From a bacterium D16-50 (GTDB lineage Bacteria > Bacillota > Clostridia > Lachnospirales > Lachnospiraceae), in the NCBI GenBank assembly GCA_003612485.1, contig RAZA01000021.1:1-64000 (forward strand): a stretch of 64,000 bases of DNA, given 5' to 3'. The first letter of the stretch is position 1, and each line of letters starts with the position of its first letter. Position numbers and translations under genes: made by a program. Positions 27,709 through 36,413 of the stretch are shown one piece after another. The notes beneath the pieces were generated by a model. The model was not told the origin of the DNA, did not search any database, and saw only the letters and a list, made by a program, of their open reading frames with translations.

Positions 27709-29118
27709 ATGGGCGGGTTTTTTGGAGTGGCATCCAAGGATGATTGTGTATTTGACTTATATTTTGGGACGGACTATCATTCTCATCTTGGAACCAGACG
27801 GGCGGGAATGGCAGTTTATGATAAGAAGGAGGGGTTCGATAGGGCAATCCACAATATAGAGAATGCCCCTTTCCGGACGAAGTTCGACAAGGAAGTAAGC
27901 CAGATGCATGGCAGTCTGGGGATCGGAAGTATATCCGATTTTGAACCCCAGCCCCTGATCATACGTTCTCATCACGGCCCCTATGCCATTGTCACCGTGG
28001 GAAGGATCAACAATGTGGACAAGCTGGTGGAGGATCTGTTTTCCAGCGGCCATACCCATTTCATGGAGATGAGCGGGGGAGACATCAACGCCACGGAGCT
28101 GGTGGCTTCCATCATCGATCAGAAGGACAATCTGGTGGAGGGCATTCAGTATGCCCAGAGCGTCATAGAGGGCTCCATGACCATGATGATACTGACGCCA
28201 AAGGGCATTTATGCCGCAAGGGACGCATTGGGAAGAACTCCCGTTTCCATAGGCAGGAAGGAGGGGGCATACTGCGTCTCCTTTGAGAGCTTCGCCTATC
28301 TGAATCTGGGGTATGTGGCAGACAGGGAGCTGGGCCCCGGAGAGATCGCCGTGGTGACTCCGGAAGGGGTGCATACTTTGGTGCAGCCGGGAAAGAATAT
28401 GAAAATATGCGCCTTCCTTTGGGTGTATTATGGATATCCCTCCTCTTCCTACGAGGGCATCAGCGTGGAGAAGATGCGGTATAACTGCGGCACGCTGCTG
28501 GCGGAGAGGGACGATGCTCGGCCCGACATTGTGGCGGGAGTTCCGGATTCCGGTATCGCCCATGCCATCGGCTATGCAAATAGGTCAGGGATCCCCTTTT
28601 CCAGACCGTTCATCAAATATACGCCTACGTGGCCCCGTTCTTTTATGCCCACCATCCAGACCAAGAGAGATCTGATCGCCAGAATGAAGCTGATTCCCGT
28701 GCAGGATCTTATACAGGACAAGAGCCTGCTGCTGATAGACGACTCTATCGTCAGGGGAACGCAGCTGAGGGAGACCACGAAATTTTTATATCAGAGCGGT
28801 GCAAGGGAAGTGCATATCCGTCCGGCATGTCCGCCGCTTTTGTTTGGCTGTAAATACCTGAACTTTTCCAGATCGGCCTCAGAGATGGATCTCATAGCAA
28901 GACGGGTCATGAAGGAGATGGAGCAGGAGGGCAGAAAGATAGACTTGAAATATTATGTGGATCCCGATACGGCTGAATACAAAGAGATGATAGAGCGTAT
29001 CGGCAAAAAGCTGAATTTCACCAGCCTGCGGTATCATAGGCTGGATGATATGATAGCATCAATCGGAATTGACAGGGACAAGGTGTGTACCTACTGCTGG
29101 GACGGCGCGGAAGGCTGA
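27709..29118 (+). CDS. PurF-like amidophosphoribosyltransferase lacking the glutaminase cysteine
   Basis: 469 residues with the PurF plan: N-terminal Ntn-type glutaminase domain (YHSHLGTRRAGMAVYD, INNVDKLVEDL, DINATELVASII) and C-terminal phosphoribosyltransferase domain with PRPP loop LLLIDDSIVRGTQ. In true PurF the residue after the initiator Met or propeptide is the catalytic Cys (CGVFGV-like). Here the start reads MGGFFGV, so that Cys is Gly and glutamine hydrolysis should be lost. The iron-sulfur cysteines of the Bacillus-type enzyme appear kept (KICAFL, LFGCKY, VCTYCW). It may use free ammonia, an ammonia donor protein, or have another role. I know similar MGGFFG proteins from Lachnospiraceae. 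No alternative start restores a Cys. Confidence 0.85.
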   Translation: MGGFFGVASKDDCVFDLYFGTDYHSHLGTRRAGMAVYDKKEGFDRAIHNIENAPFRTKFDKEVSQMHGSLGIGSISDFEPQPLIIRSHHGPYAIVTVGRINNVDKLVEDLFSSGHTHFMEMSGGDINATELVASIIDQKDNLVEGIQYAQSVIEGSMTMMILTPKGIYAARDALGRTPVSIGRKEGAYCVSFESFAYLNLGYVADRELGPGEIAVVTPEGVHTLVQPGKNMKICAFLWVYYGYPSSSYEGISVEKMRYNCGTLLAERDDARPDIVAGVPDSGIAHAIGYANRSGIPFSRPFIKYTPTWPRSFMPTIQTKRDLIARMKLIPVQDLIQDKSLLLIDDSIVRGTQLRETTKFLYQSGAREVHIRPACPPLLFGCKYLNFSRSASEMDLIARRVMKEMEQEGRKIDLKYYVDPDTAEYKEMIERIGKKLNFTSLRYHRLDDMIASIGIDRDKVCTYCWDGAEG

Positions 29119-29153
29119 ATGATGTAGGGGAACTGACTAGAGGTGTGGATCGT

Positions 29154-29882
29154 ATGGTAAGATTGGTTTATGTGGTGACGGTCTCGCTGCCTTTTGTGAT
29201 CTATTATGTCTGTAAGGCGAAATATATTCAACGGCGGGGCGAGCATTTTCCGGAGGAAAGGCGCTATAAGATGGCCAGAAGGTGCATCTCCATCATGATG
29301 CACAACGGGAGGATCAAGACGGAGAGCCATGGGCAGGAGCTCCTGCCCAAGGAGGGCGGCTATGTGATGTATCCCAACCATCAGGGAAAATATGACACTC
29401 TGGGGATCATGATCTCCCATCCCAGACCCTGCACCATCGTCATGGACGCCTACCGTTCCAAGCTTCCCATCGCAGACTCCTTTATCGATCTGGTGCAGGG
29501 CAGCAGGCTGGACAAGAGCGACATGAAGAACCAGATGAAAACGATCCTGAAAATCTCCGAGGAGGTAAAGGGGGGGCGCAGGTACATCATCTTTCCCGAA
29601 GGAGGTTATGACCACAATCATAACGACCTGCAGGATTTCAAGGCGGGCGCCTTCAAATGCGCTGTCAAGGCCAGAGCGCCCATTGTGCCGGTGGCGCTTG
29701 TGGATTCCTACAAGCCCTTCGGACTGAATTCCCTGCGGAAGGTCAGGACTCAGGTGCATTTTCTCGCGCCCATATATTATGAAGAGTATGCGGGAATGAA
29801 AACATCGGAAATAGCGGAACTGGTGAAGTCCAGAATTGCGTCGGTGATGGATAGGCAGATACGGCTGAAGAAAAGAGCCTGA
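29154..29882 (+). CDS. plsC: 1-acyl-sn-glycerol-3-phosphate acyltransferase
   Basis: Adds the second acyl chain in phosphatidic acid synthesis, at the membrane. 242 residues from ATG 29154, which follows AGAGGTGTGG; the frame is open a little further upstream into the purF-like gene. The acyltransferase motifs are the catalytic NHQGKYD (HX4D) near residue 75, FPEGGY near 150, and the IVPVALVDSYKPF segment. One N-terminal hydrophobic segment (LVYVVTVSLPFVIYYVC) anchors it. A strong terminator follows at 29941. The neighbourhood is purine genes, so the linkage may be incidental. Confidence 0.9.
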   Translation: MVRLVYVVTVSLPFVIYYVCKAKYIQRRGEHFPEERRYKMARRCISIMMHNGRIKTESHGQELLPKEGGYVMYPNHQGKYDTLGIMISHPRPCTIVMDAYRSKLPIADSFIDLVQGSRLDKSDMKNQMKTILKISEEVKGGRRYIIFPEGGYDHNHNDLQDFKAGAFKCAVKARAPIVPVALVDSYKPFGLNSLRKVRTQVHFLAPIYYEEYAGMKTSEIAELVKSRIASVMDRQIRLKKRA

Positions 29883-29940
29883 GCCGGATAGGGGCTTGGG
29901 GATCTGATTTGGCCCCCTATATGGTAAATGCTTTTATACG

Positions 29941-29992
29941 AAAACATCCCTCCTTGGGGGCGGAACGCCCTCTGGCAGAGGGATGTTTTGTT
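29941..29992 (+). terminator. Rho-independent terminator after plsC
   Basis: AAAACATCCCTC (29941-29952) pairs with GAGGGATGTTTT (29978-29989), followed by GTTGT. The mirror A-run means it may also work for the convergent purC gene. Confidence 0.88.
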
Positions 29993-30048
29993 GTAGGTAT
30001 TGCTTGGCAGGCATTGCCTGTTGAGACACCGGGGTAGCTTGGTGAATA

Positions 30049-30924
30049 TTATAAGGAGGTTCCCGTCAGCAGCTCATATGCCTGCAGGTATTTTTGGATG
30101 GTTTTGCTTACCACATCCTCAGGCAGCGTCCAGTCGTTGTCCGGATTGGCCTTGAGCCAGTCTCTGGCGAACTGCTTGTCAAAGGACGGCTGGCCGTGGC
30201 CGGGCTCGTATTCATCCGCAGGCCAGAAGCGGGAGCTGTCCGGGGTCAGCATTTCGTCGGCCAGAACGATGCGGCCCTCTTCGTCCAGACCGAACTCAAA
30301 CTTGGTGTCGGCAATGATGATGCCCCGGCTCAGGGCGTATTCTGCACATTTCTCATAGAGGGCCAGAGTGTAGTCCCTGAGCTTTTCTGCATATTCCTGT
30401 CCCTTTCCGGGATAGCGTTTTTCCAGATAGGCGACACTTTGCTCAAATGAGATATTTTCGTCATGTTCTCCGATTTCCGCTTTGGTGGAAGGAGTGTAGA
30501 TGGGCTGGGGCAGCTTGTCGGACTCTCTCAAGCCCTGAGGCAGGGTAATGCCGCAGACCGTGCCGTCCTTCTGATAGCTGGCCCATCCGCTTCCGGTTAT
30601 GTAGCCGCGCACGATGCATTCCACGGGAAGAATCTCCAGCTTGCGGCAGAGCATGCTGTTTCCGTCGAACTGCTTCTGGCGGAAGTATTCGGGCATGTCA
30701 TTGACGTCCACGGAGAGCATGTGGTTGGGCAGGATGTCTTTGGTCATATCAAACCAGAACCGGGACAGCTGGGTCAGGACGGTTCCCTTTTTGTCCACAT
30801 GGTTGTTCAATATCACGTCGAAGCAGCTGATGCGGTCGGTGGCCACCATAATCAGAGTGTCGCCGTTATCGTAAATTTCGCGTACCTTGCCCTCCTTGAT
30901 GGGCTTAAAATCCTGAATGCTCAT
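30049..30924 (-). CDS. purC: Phosphoribosylaminoimidazole-succinocarboxamide (SAICAR) synthase
   Basis: Joins CAIR and aspartate with ATP in purine synthesis. 291 residues, the longer PurC form. Family motifs: KEGKVREIYDNGD at the N terminus (ATP site), ATDRISCFDVIL, CIVRGYITGSGW and ADTKFEFG. The ribosome site AGGAGG sits seven bases ahead of the ATG. It is transcribed toward plsC and divergent from purA, with its own promoter in the shared gap. Confidence 0.96.
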   Translation of the reverse strand: MSIQDFKPIKEGKVREIYDNGDTLIMVATDRISCFDVILNNHVDKKGTVLTQLSRFWFDMTKDILPNHMLSVDVNDMPEYFRQKQFDGNSMLCRKLEILPVECIVRGYITGSGWASYQKDGTVCGITLPQGLRESDKLPQPIYTPSTKAEIGEHDENISFEQSVAYLEKRYPGKGQEYAEKLRDYTLALYEKCAEYALSRGIIIADTKFEFGLDEEGRIVLADEMLTPDSSRFWPADEYEPGHGQPSFDKQFARDWLKANPDNDWTLPEDVVSKTIQKYLQAYELLTGTSL

Positions 30925-31017
30925 GTTTTCCTCCTATTCCAGTTCCGTCTCTCCGCTCCAGCGCCCCCTAAGGGGGAGGATTTTCTGCGAGACTGATATT
31001 GAGTTTTCTTGTCCTTA

Positions 31018-31046
31018 AGTGTATTGCATAATAAGAGAAAAATCAA
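31018..31046 (-). promoter_or_regulatory. purC promoter
   Basis: On the minus strand TTGATT (31046-31041), 17 bases, TACACT (31023-31018), about 95 bases before the purC start codon. Confidence 0.65.
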
Positions 31047-31204
31047 GCTTGTTTTTTCAGAGGCAGGTTTTCTTGTGCCCGGAGTCGGGGAGGCCTTGTC
31101 TCCTGCTGTTGGTGTGGCATAGGAAGAGGGCTGTATCGGCACTCTGGACAAATGTAAAGGTGAAAGAATAATATAATTTCTAATTATGATATATATAATA
31201 TATA

Positions 31205-31233
31205 TTGATTTTACTTATAATATCCGGTATAGT
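31205..31233 (+). promoter_or_regulatory. purA promoter
   Basis: TTGATT (31205-31210), 17 bases, TATAGT (31228-31233); a second -10-like TATAAT overlaps at 31233-31238. The start codon is at 31292. Confidence 0.7.
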
Positions 31234-31291
31234 ATAATGTTGCAGTAACCCAATGGGGCAGCAAAAGGAAATGGAGGAAAGGACAAACAAA

Positions 31292-32593
31292 ATGGTTAAG
31301 GCAATTGTTGGAGCGAACTGGGGTGACGAGGGCAAGGGAAAAATCACCGACATGATGGCTCAGGAGGCGGATATTGTAATAAGGTTTCAGGGCGGCGCCA
31401 ATGCGGGGCATACCATCGTGAATGATTATGGAAAGTTCGCGCTGCACACATTGCCCTCAGGAGTGTTTTACAGCCATATCAGCAATGTGATCGGAAACGG
31501 GGTGGCGCTGAACATTCCTCTGCTGTTTAGGGAGCTTAATTCCGTCACGGACAGAGGGGTGCCTGAGCCGAAGCTTTTGGTGTCCGACCGGGCGCAGATG
31601 GTCATGCCTTATCATATTCTGCTGGATCAGTACGAGGAGGAGAGGCTGGGAGGAAAGTCCTTCGGTTCCACCAAGTCGGGAATCGCTCCTTTTTATTCGG
31701 ATAAATATGCAAAGATCGGCTTTCAGGTCAGCGAGCTGTTCGACGAGGAGACGCTGAGGGAGAAGGTGAACCGGGTCTGTGAGCTGAAGAACGTGGTGTT
31801 CGAGCATCTTTACCACAAGCCTCCCATTGACCCGGAGGAGCTGCTGAAGGAGCTGCATGAGTATAGGGCCATGGTGGAGCCTTATGTATGCGATGTCTCC
31901 GCATTTTTGGATCGGGCTCTGAAGGATGGAAAGACGGTGCTGCTGGAGGGGCAGCTTGGAACGCTGAAGGATCCGGATCACGGCATCTATCCCATGGTCA
32001 CGTCCTCCTCTACGCTGGCGGCCTTCGGAGCTATCGGCGCAGGGCTGCCTCCCTATGAGATCAAGCAGATCGTGACGGTGTGCAAGGCCTATTCTTCCGC
32101 TGTGGGCGCAGGGGCCTTCGTATCCGAGCTGTTCGGAGATCAGGCGGAGGAGCTTCGGCGCAGGGGCGGCGACGGAGGGGAGTACGGTGCGACCACAGGA
32201 CGTCCCAGACGGGTGGGATGGTTCGACTGCGTGGCATCCAAGTACGGCTGCCGTCTGCAGGGCACTACGGACGTGGCATTCACTGTGCTGGATGTGCTGG
32301 GGTATCTGGATGAGATTCCCGTCTGTATAGGCTACGAGATCGACGGAGAGATTACGGAGGACTTTCCCGTCACAAGCAGGCTGTCCAAGGCGAAGCCGGT
32401 GCTTGAGACCCTTCCGGGCTGGAAGTGCGATATCCGGGGCATAAGGAAATATCAGGAGCTGCCTGAGAACTGCAGGAAATATATAGAGTTCATTGAAGAT
32501 AAGATCGGGTATCCTATTACCATGGTCAGCAATGGGCCGGGCCGGGAGGATATCATCTATAGGGAAAGCAGGCTCGGCGGGCAGAGCTTTTAA
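31292..32593 (+). CDS. purA: Adenylosuccinate synthetase
   Basis: Converts IMP and aspartate to adenylosuccinate using GTP, the step before PurB. 433 residues. Diagnostic motifs: GANWGDEGKGKI at residues 7-18 (GTP loop with the catalytic Asp), GGANAGHTI (catalytic His), and TTGRPRRVGWFD. The frame is open from 31253, but ATG 31292 follows GGAGGAAAGGA and starts the conserved region exactly. With purB, purC and the purF-like gene it makes a loose purine cluster. Confidence 0.97.
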   Translation: MVKAIVGANWGDEGKGKITDMMAQEADIVIRFQGGANAGHTIVNDYGKFALHTLPSGVFYSHISNVIGNGVALNIPLLFRELNSVTDRGVPEPKLLVSDRAQMVMPYHILLDQYEEERLGGKSFGSTKSGIAPFYSDKYAKIGFQVSELFDEETLREKVNRVCELKNVVFEHLYHKPPIDPEELLKELHEYRAMVEPYVCDVSAFLDRALKDGKTVLLEGQLGTLKDPDHGIYPMVTSSSTLAAFGAIGAGLPPYEIKQIVTVCKAYSSAVGAGAFVSELFGDQAEELRRRGGDGGEYGATTGRPRRVGWFDCVASKYGCRLQGTTDVAFTVLDVLGYLDEIPVCIGYEIDGEITEDFPVTSRLSKAKPVLETLPGWKCDIRGIRKYQELPENCRKYIEFIEDKIGYPITMVSNGPGREDIIYRESRLGGQSF

Positions 32594-32729
32594 AAAGAGT
32601 TTCCGGAAGGAACAGTTTCCGGCCTGAGCCTTGGCCCCAAAAGGCCTTTGGGCATGTTTGGGTCCGGGCGGCGCCGAAAATTTGGGCAGAATCTTCGGGG
32701 ACGGGAGGAAGGCAGGAAAGCGGAGGCTT

Positions 32730-33659
32730 ATGGTCGGAAATCTGGAATATTTCAAGGTCTTTTATTATACGGCTAAGGCGGGGAGCGTCACAGGGGCAGC
32801 CAATGAACTGTCCATATCCCAGCCTGCGGTGAGCCAGTCTCTGAAGGCGCTGGAGCAGACTCTGGGGGTTTCCCTATTCAAAAGGGAGGCCAAGGGAGTC
32901 CGGCTGACCGGGGAGGGGAGGCTTCTGTATTCCTATGTGGAAAAAGGGTATGAGCAGATAGAGCAGGGCGTGGAGAAGCTGGGGCAAATGCTGAATCTGG
33001 AGCTGGGGGAGGTGCATATCGGCGCCAGCGACATGACGCTGCGGTTCTATCTGCTGCCGTTTCTGGAAATATTCCATGAGAAATATCCGAAAATCAAGGT
33101 CATTGTAGCCAATGCGCCTACGCCGGAGACGCTGGAGCTGTTGCGGAACGGAAAGATCGATTTCGGCGTGGTAAGCACGCCCTTCGGGCAGGAGGGGGAC
33201 ATTTGCAGTGAGCCCGTGAGGGAGATCGAGGATGTGTTCGTGGCCGGAAGGCGGTTTATGTCCTACAAGAATAAGATGATGGACTTTCAGGAGCTGGAGA
33301 GCCTTCCCATGATTTTTTTGGGCGGCAACACCAGCACCAGAAGCTATATGGACAAATATCTTTCCGGCAGCGGAATCGTGCTGCAGCCGGAGTTTGAGCT
33401 GGCCACCAGTGATATGATCGTGCAGTTTGCACTGAGAAATCTGGGGATAGGCTGTGTGGTCAGGGATTTTGCCGCGGAGGCGCTGATGTCAGGCAGGCTC
33501 TTCGAGCTTCGCTTCAACAAGATGATTCCCAAAAGGCAGTTCTGCGTTGTCACCAGCAATCGGGCGCCGCTGTCTGCGGCGGCTGGGAAGCTCTTGGAGA
33601 TCATGCGGGATGGAGCCGGAAGCCATGAGGGTTCGGAGAGCAGGCACGAGGCGCAATGA
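32730..33659 (+). CDS. LysR-family transcriptional regulator
   Basis: 309 residues. N-terminal winged helix-turn-helix ([37 protein letters not shown] at residues ~6-40, then LFKREAKGVRLT). The periplasmic-binding-like effector domain fills residues ~90-295. ATG 32730 has CGGAGG in front. The gene lies between purA and a HAD phosphatase gene on the same strand. LysR regulators often control a divergent neighbour, but none is divergent here, so the target and ligand cannot be told. Confidence 0.92.
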   Translation: MVGNLEYFKVFYYTAKAGSVTGAANELSISQPAVSQSLKALEQTLGVSLFKREAKGVRLTGEGRLLYSYVEKGYEQIEQGVEKLGQMLNLELGEVHIGASDMTLRFYLLPFLEIFHEKYPKIKVIVANAPTPETLELLRNGKIDFGVVSTPFGQEGDICSEPVREIEDVFVAGRRFMSYKNKMMDFQELESLPMIFLGGNTSTRSYMDKYLSGSGIVLQPEFELATSDMIVQFALRNLGIGCVVRDFAAEALMSGRLFELRFNKMIPKRQFCVVTSNRAPLSAAAGKLLEIMRDGAGSHEGSESRHEAQ

Positions 33660-33753
33660 GGACAATGAGGAATCATGGAGCCTGAATTCAATTTCGGGGA
33701 GGCGGCTTAAAGCGCTGGAATAGGTCTCAAGAAGGATATAGAAAGGGATAAGA

Positions 33754-34359
33754 ATGATTCGCAATATTGTGTTTGACATAGGGAACGTGCTGACGGATTT
33801 TCGCTGGAGAGGATTTCTGCAGGACAAGGGATTTCAGGAGGAGATGGTGGAGCGCATTGCCAGAGCCTCTGTTATGACGCCGCTCTGGTACGAGATCGAC
33901 AGAGGGGTATGGGACGAGGAGCGGCTGATCAGGGAATTTATCAAGCTGGATCCGGAGATCGAAGAGGAGCTGCGCCTTGCCTACGGAAGTGTGAAGGGCA
34001 TGGTGACAAAGAGAGATTACGCCATTCCGTGGCTGAAGGAATTGAAGGAAAGAGGATATAGGTTGTACTATCTGTCCAATTTTTCCCATAAGGCCTATGT
34101 GGACTGCATGGAGGCTCTGGATTTCCTTCCTCTTATGGACGGAGGGATCTTGTCTTATCAGGAGCGGGTGGTGAAACCTGATCCGGAGATATATCTGAGG
34201 CTTCTGCGGCAATATGATCTGAAGGCGGAGGAGTCCGTGTTTTTGGACGATACGCCCATGAACGTGACGGCGGCGGAAGAACTTGGGTTTCGGGGAATCT
34301 GCTTCGAGACGAGGGAGCAGGCACAGAAGGAACTGGAAGGGTATCTTGCGGAAAAGTGA
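33754..34359 (+). CDS. HAD-superfamily phosphatase (YihX/epoxide-hydrolase-like group)
   Basis: 201 residues, cytoplasmic. HAD motif I is FDIGNVLTDF (residues 7-16). The second Asp of the common DxD is replaced by Gly, as in the haloacid dehalogenase/YihX subgroup. Motif II Ser/Thr is in YYLSNFS, motif III Lys in VVKPDPEIY, motif IV in VFLDDTPMNV. The cap is a short helical insert at 20-85. It probably acts on small phosphorylated sugars or nucleotides; the substrate is unknown. It ends 14 bases from a convergent gene. Confidence 0.88.
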   Translation: MIRNIVFDIGNVLTDFRWRGFLQDKGFQEEMVERIARASVMTPLWYEIDRGVWDEERLIREFIKLDPEIEEELRLAYGSVKGMVTKRDYAIPWLKELKERGYRLYYLSNFSHKAYVDCMEALDFLPLMDGGILSYQERVVKPDPEIYLRLLRQYDLKAEESVFLDDTPMNVTAAEELGFRGICFETREQAQKELEGYLAEK

Positions 34360-34373
34360 CGCAGGGGAAGACC

Positions 34374-34766
34374 CTACGGCATTTTTTCCGCGGCAGGAAT
34401 GGATTCTTTTAAGTCAGCTGTGGGGAGAGAAGATTCACCGGAAGCCATTTCCGGGGCAGAGCAGGATCCCTCCGCAGCGGATTCCTCTGAAGGGGAAGGC
34501 GGATCGGCGGCAATGCGTTTTCCCGTGAGCTTGCCATACATCCACACATAGATCCAGATCAGAAATGGCAGCGCCATTGTGGCGAATAGGCTTGCCCGAA
34601 ACCAGACACCCGTAGAAGAGCTGTCCGCTATGGCGGCTATCAGGGTGGAGATATAAAGCAGAACCAGCAGCGCAATGCCTATGATGGCGGCCACCTGCTT
34701 GGATGTGCATTTCCTTTTTGGCGTGTCCTTAAGAGCATTGCCGTTGTCAGAGTTTTCTTTTTTCAT
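34374..34766 (-). CDS. Small two-helix membrane protein of unknown function
   Basis: 130 residues, not recognised. Two hydrophobic helices at about 24-46 (VAAIIGIALLVLLYISTLIAA) and 55-78 (WFRASLFATMALPFLIWIYVW). They are preceded by a Lys-rich cytoplasmic start and followed by a low-complexity Ser/Ala/Glu/Pro tail. A GGGAGG ribosome site sits seven bases before the ATG. It is convergent with the HAD gene. Its reality rests on the ribosome site and clear membrane topology. Confidence 0.6.
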   Translation of the reverse strand: MKKENSDNGNALKDTPKRKCTSKQVAAIIGIALLVLLYISTLIAAIADSSSTGVWFRASLFATMALPFLIWIYVWMYGKLTGKRIAADPPSPSEESAAEGSCSAPEMASGESSLPTADLKESIPAAEKMP

Positions 34767-34949
34767 GACAGCCTCCCTTCAAGGAAGTGGGCAATCTTTA
34801 TTGTCCCACAAGTTGAGTACATTCAGATTATAGCACACCCAGAGGGTTCCCACAAGTGAGGGGGTCTCTTTTTTATATGCTTTTCATATAGAAGGCGTTC
34901 GCATAGAAAAAACATGTTTGGAAAGGGTGCTAAAAAAGCGCAAAAGTGG

Positions 34950-34978
34950 TTGAAATGAACCATGAAAGAAGATATAAT
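34950..34978 (+). promoter_or_regulatory. Promoter of the hemerythrin-receiver gene
   Basis: TTGAAA (34950-34955), 17 bases, TATAAT (34973-34978), with start codon 35070. It lies in a gap (34767-35069) of about 300 bases that is otherwise AT-rich and shows no further gene. A sigma-A form, unlike the sigma-28 type often used for chemotaxis genes. Confidence 0.75.
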
Positions 34979-35069
34979 CGGATGTGGAAGGCAAGATAGG
35001 CCGAAGGAGACGGAAGTTCTTTGGCCTTTTGTGCATTCATTCTGCATCACGATAATCAAGGAGGATGAA

Positions 35070-36413
35070 ATGGGCGGGCAGCAGTTTGTTTGGCAGGAAA
35101 GATATAATTTAGGTGTGGAGATTATCGATAGGGAGCATAGGAAGCTTTTCAGTATCATGAATAAGCTGTCTGCCTACGATGAGAACGATGAGAAGAGCAA
35201 ATGGGCATATCAGGAGGGGATCAAATTCTTCAAGGGCCATGCCATGAAGCATTTTGCCGAGGAGGAGGTCTATATGGCATCCATCGGCTACGAAGGATAT
35301 GACATGCATAGAAGGCTGCACGATACCTTCCGCAAGAAGACCCTTCCGGAAATAGAAAAGGAGCTGGCTATGACGGACTATTCGGCGGAGGCGGTCAGGC
35401 ACTTTCTGGGAGTCTGCGCAGGCTGGCTCATCGGCCACACCCTGACGGAGGACCGGGCCATTGTGGGGAATGCTGAGAGCATGTGGACCGGACTGCTGCC
35501 GGAGGAGGAGCAGACGGCTATGAAGAAGACGATCATCAAGCTGCTGCAGGAGCTGTTCCAGCTTGACGCAAAGGTGATCGGTGAGAGCTACGGCGGGGAA
35601 AAGTTTGGAAAGGGAGTTTATTATAGATTGGTCTATGGATCCGATAAGGGCGAGAAGTGGGAGTTCTTTCTGGTTTTCGAGGAAAGGCTGATCGTAGGAA
35701 CGGTGGGCAGCATGATGGGCTCCGAATCGGACAGACTGGACGTGATGATGATGAACGCCACCAGATATACGGCCAGACAATTTGTGGAGCGCATCATGGC
35801 GCATTTCCCGGCTGTGGGGAAGCTTGAGGTGAAGGATGAGAATCTTTTGACCTATACGCAGTTTCAGAGGATGTTCGAGCGGCAGAGCCCGCAGTGCAGC
35901 CTGCTTTTTGACACGGGAATGGGATATTTCGCCTACTGCATCGCTGCTCCCCATCTGCTGAAGGACGGGGAGGAGACGTCCATCAAGGCGGAAAATGCCA
36001 TGGCCGAGATCAAGAAATATCTCGACAAGAAGGAGACGGCGGAGAAAAAGAAGATTCTGATCGTAGATGATTCCGGGGTGGTTCTTCAGGCCATGAAGCA
36101 GCTGTTTGAAAAGGATTATGAGGTATCGCTGGCGAAATCCGGCGTGGCGGCCATTAGATCCATGATTCTGAACAAGCCGGATCTGGTGCTGCTTGATTAT
36201 GAGATGCCTGTCTGTGACGGCAAGCAGGTGTTGGAGATGATTCGGGCGGAGGAAGAGCTTACCAAGATTCCGGTCATCTTCCTCACGGGAACGGTGGATA
36301 GGGAGCGGATTCAGAAGCTGATCCCCCTGAAGCCGGCGGGATATCTGCTGAAGACGGCACAGCCTCAGGAGCTGAAAGGCAATATCGACAGCTTCTTTCA
36401 GAGCATAGGATGA
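35070..36413 (+). CDS. Hemerythrin - middle domain - response-regulator receiver fusion protein
   Basis: 447 residues in three parts. Residues 1-135 are a complete bacteriohemerythrin: His23, His61/Glu65 (KHFAEEE), His80, His84 and His123/Asp128 (GHTLTEDRA) match the diiron ligands that bind O2. Residues ~145-320 are an unassigned domain that vaguely resembles CheX (LIVGTVGSMMGSES, MNATRYTARQFVERI). I do not see the CheC/CheX ExxxN phosphatase signature. Residues ~327-445 are a receiver domain (KKILIVDDSG, phospho-acceptor Asp in VLLDYEMPV, Lys in LLKTAQP). ATG 35070 has CAAGGAGG ahead. Probably an O2- or redox-dependent element in chemotaxis or similar signalling. The gene overlaps convergent tcdA by 16 bases. 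Confidence 0.88.
   Translation: MGGQQFVWQERYNLGVEIIDREHRKLFSIMNKLSAYDENDEKSKWAYQEGIKFFKGHAMKHFAEEEVYMASIGYEGYDMHRRLHDTFRKKTLPEIEKELAMTDYSAEAVRHFLGVCAGWLIGHTLTEDRAIVGNAESMWTGLLPEEEQTAMKKTIIKLLQELFQLDAKVIGESYGGEKFGKGVYYRLVYGSDKGEKWEFFLVFEERLIVGTVGSMMGSESDRLDVMMMNATRYTARQFVERIMAHFPAVGKLEVKDENLLTYTQFQRMFERQSPQCSLLFDTGMGYFAYCIAAPHLLKDGEETSIKAENAMAEIKKYLDKKETAEKKKILIVDDSGVVLQAMKQLFEKDYEVSLAKSGVAAIRSMILNKPDLVLLDYEMPVCDGKQVLEMIRAEEELTKIPVIFLTGTVDRERIQKLIPLKPAGYLLKTAQPQELKGNIDSFFQSIG

Larger units (their letters stand above)
30925..31291. other. Divergent purC/purA control region
   Basis: 367 bases without a gene. It holds one promoter for each direction (given separately) and a CCCCC/GGGGG hairpin in the purC leader (near 30964-30976). 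A long AT-rich run (31165-31220) lies over the purA promoter. I looked for a PurR box pair or a purine riboswitch and recognised neither. Confidence 0.7.

Noticed and set aside
30925..31291. Purine riboswitch or PurR boxes between purC and purA
   Set aside because: I looked for the three-stem purine aptamer and paired PurR boxes and could not recognise either.
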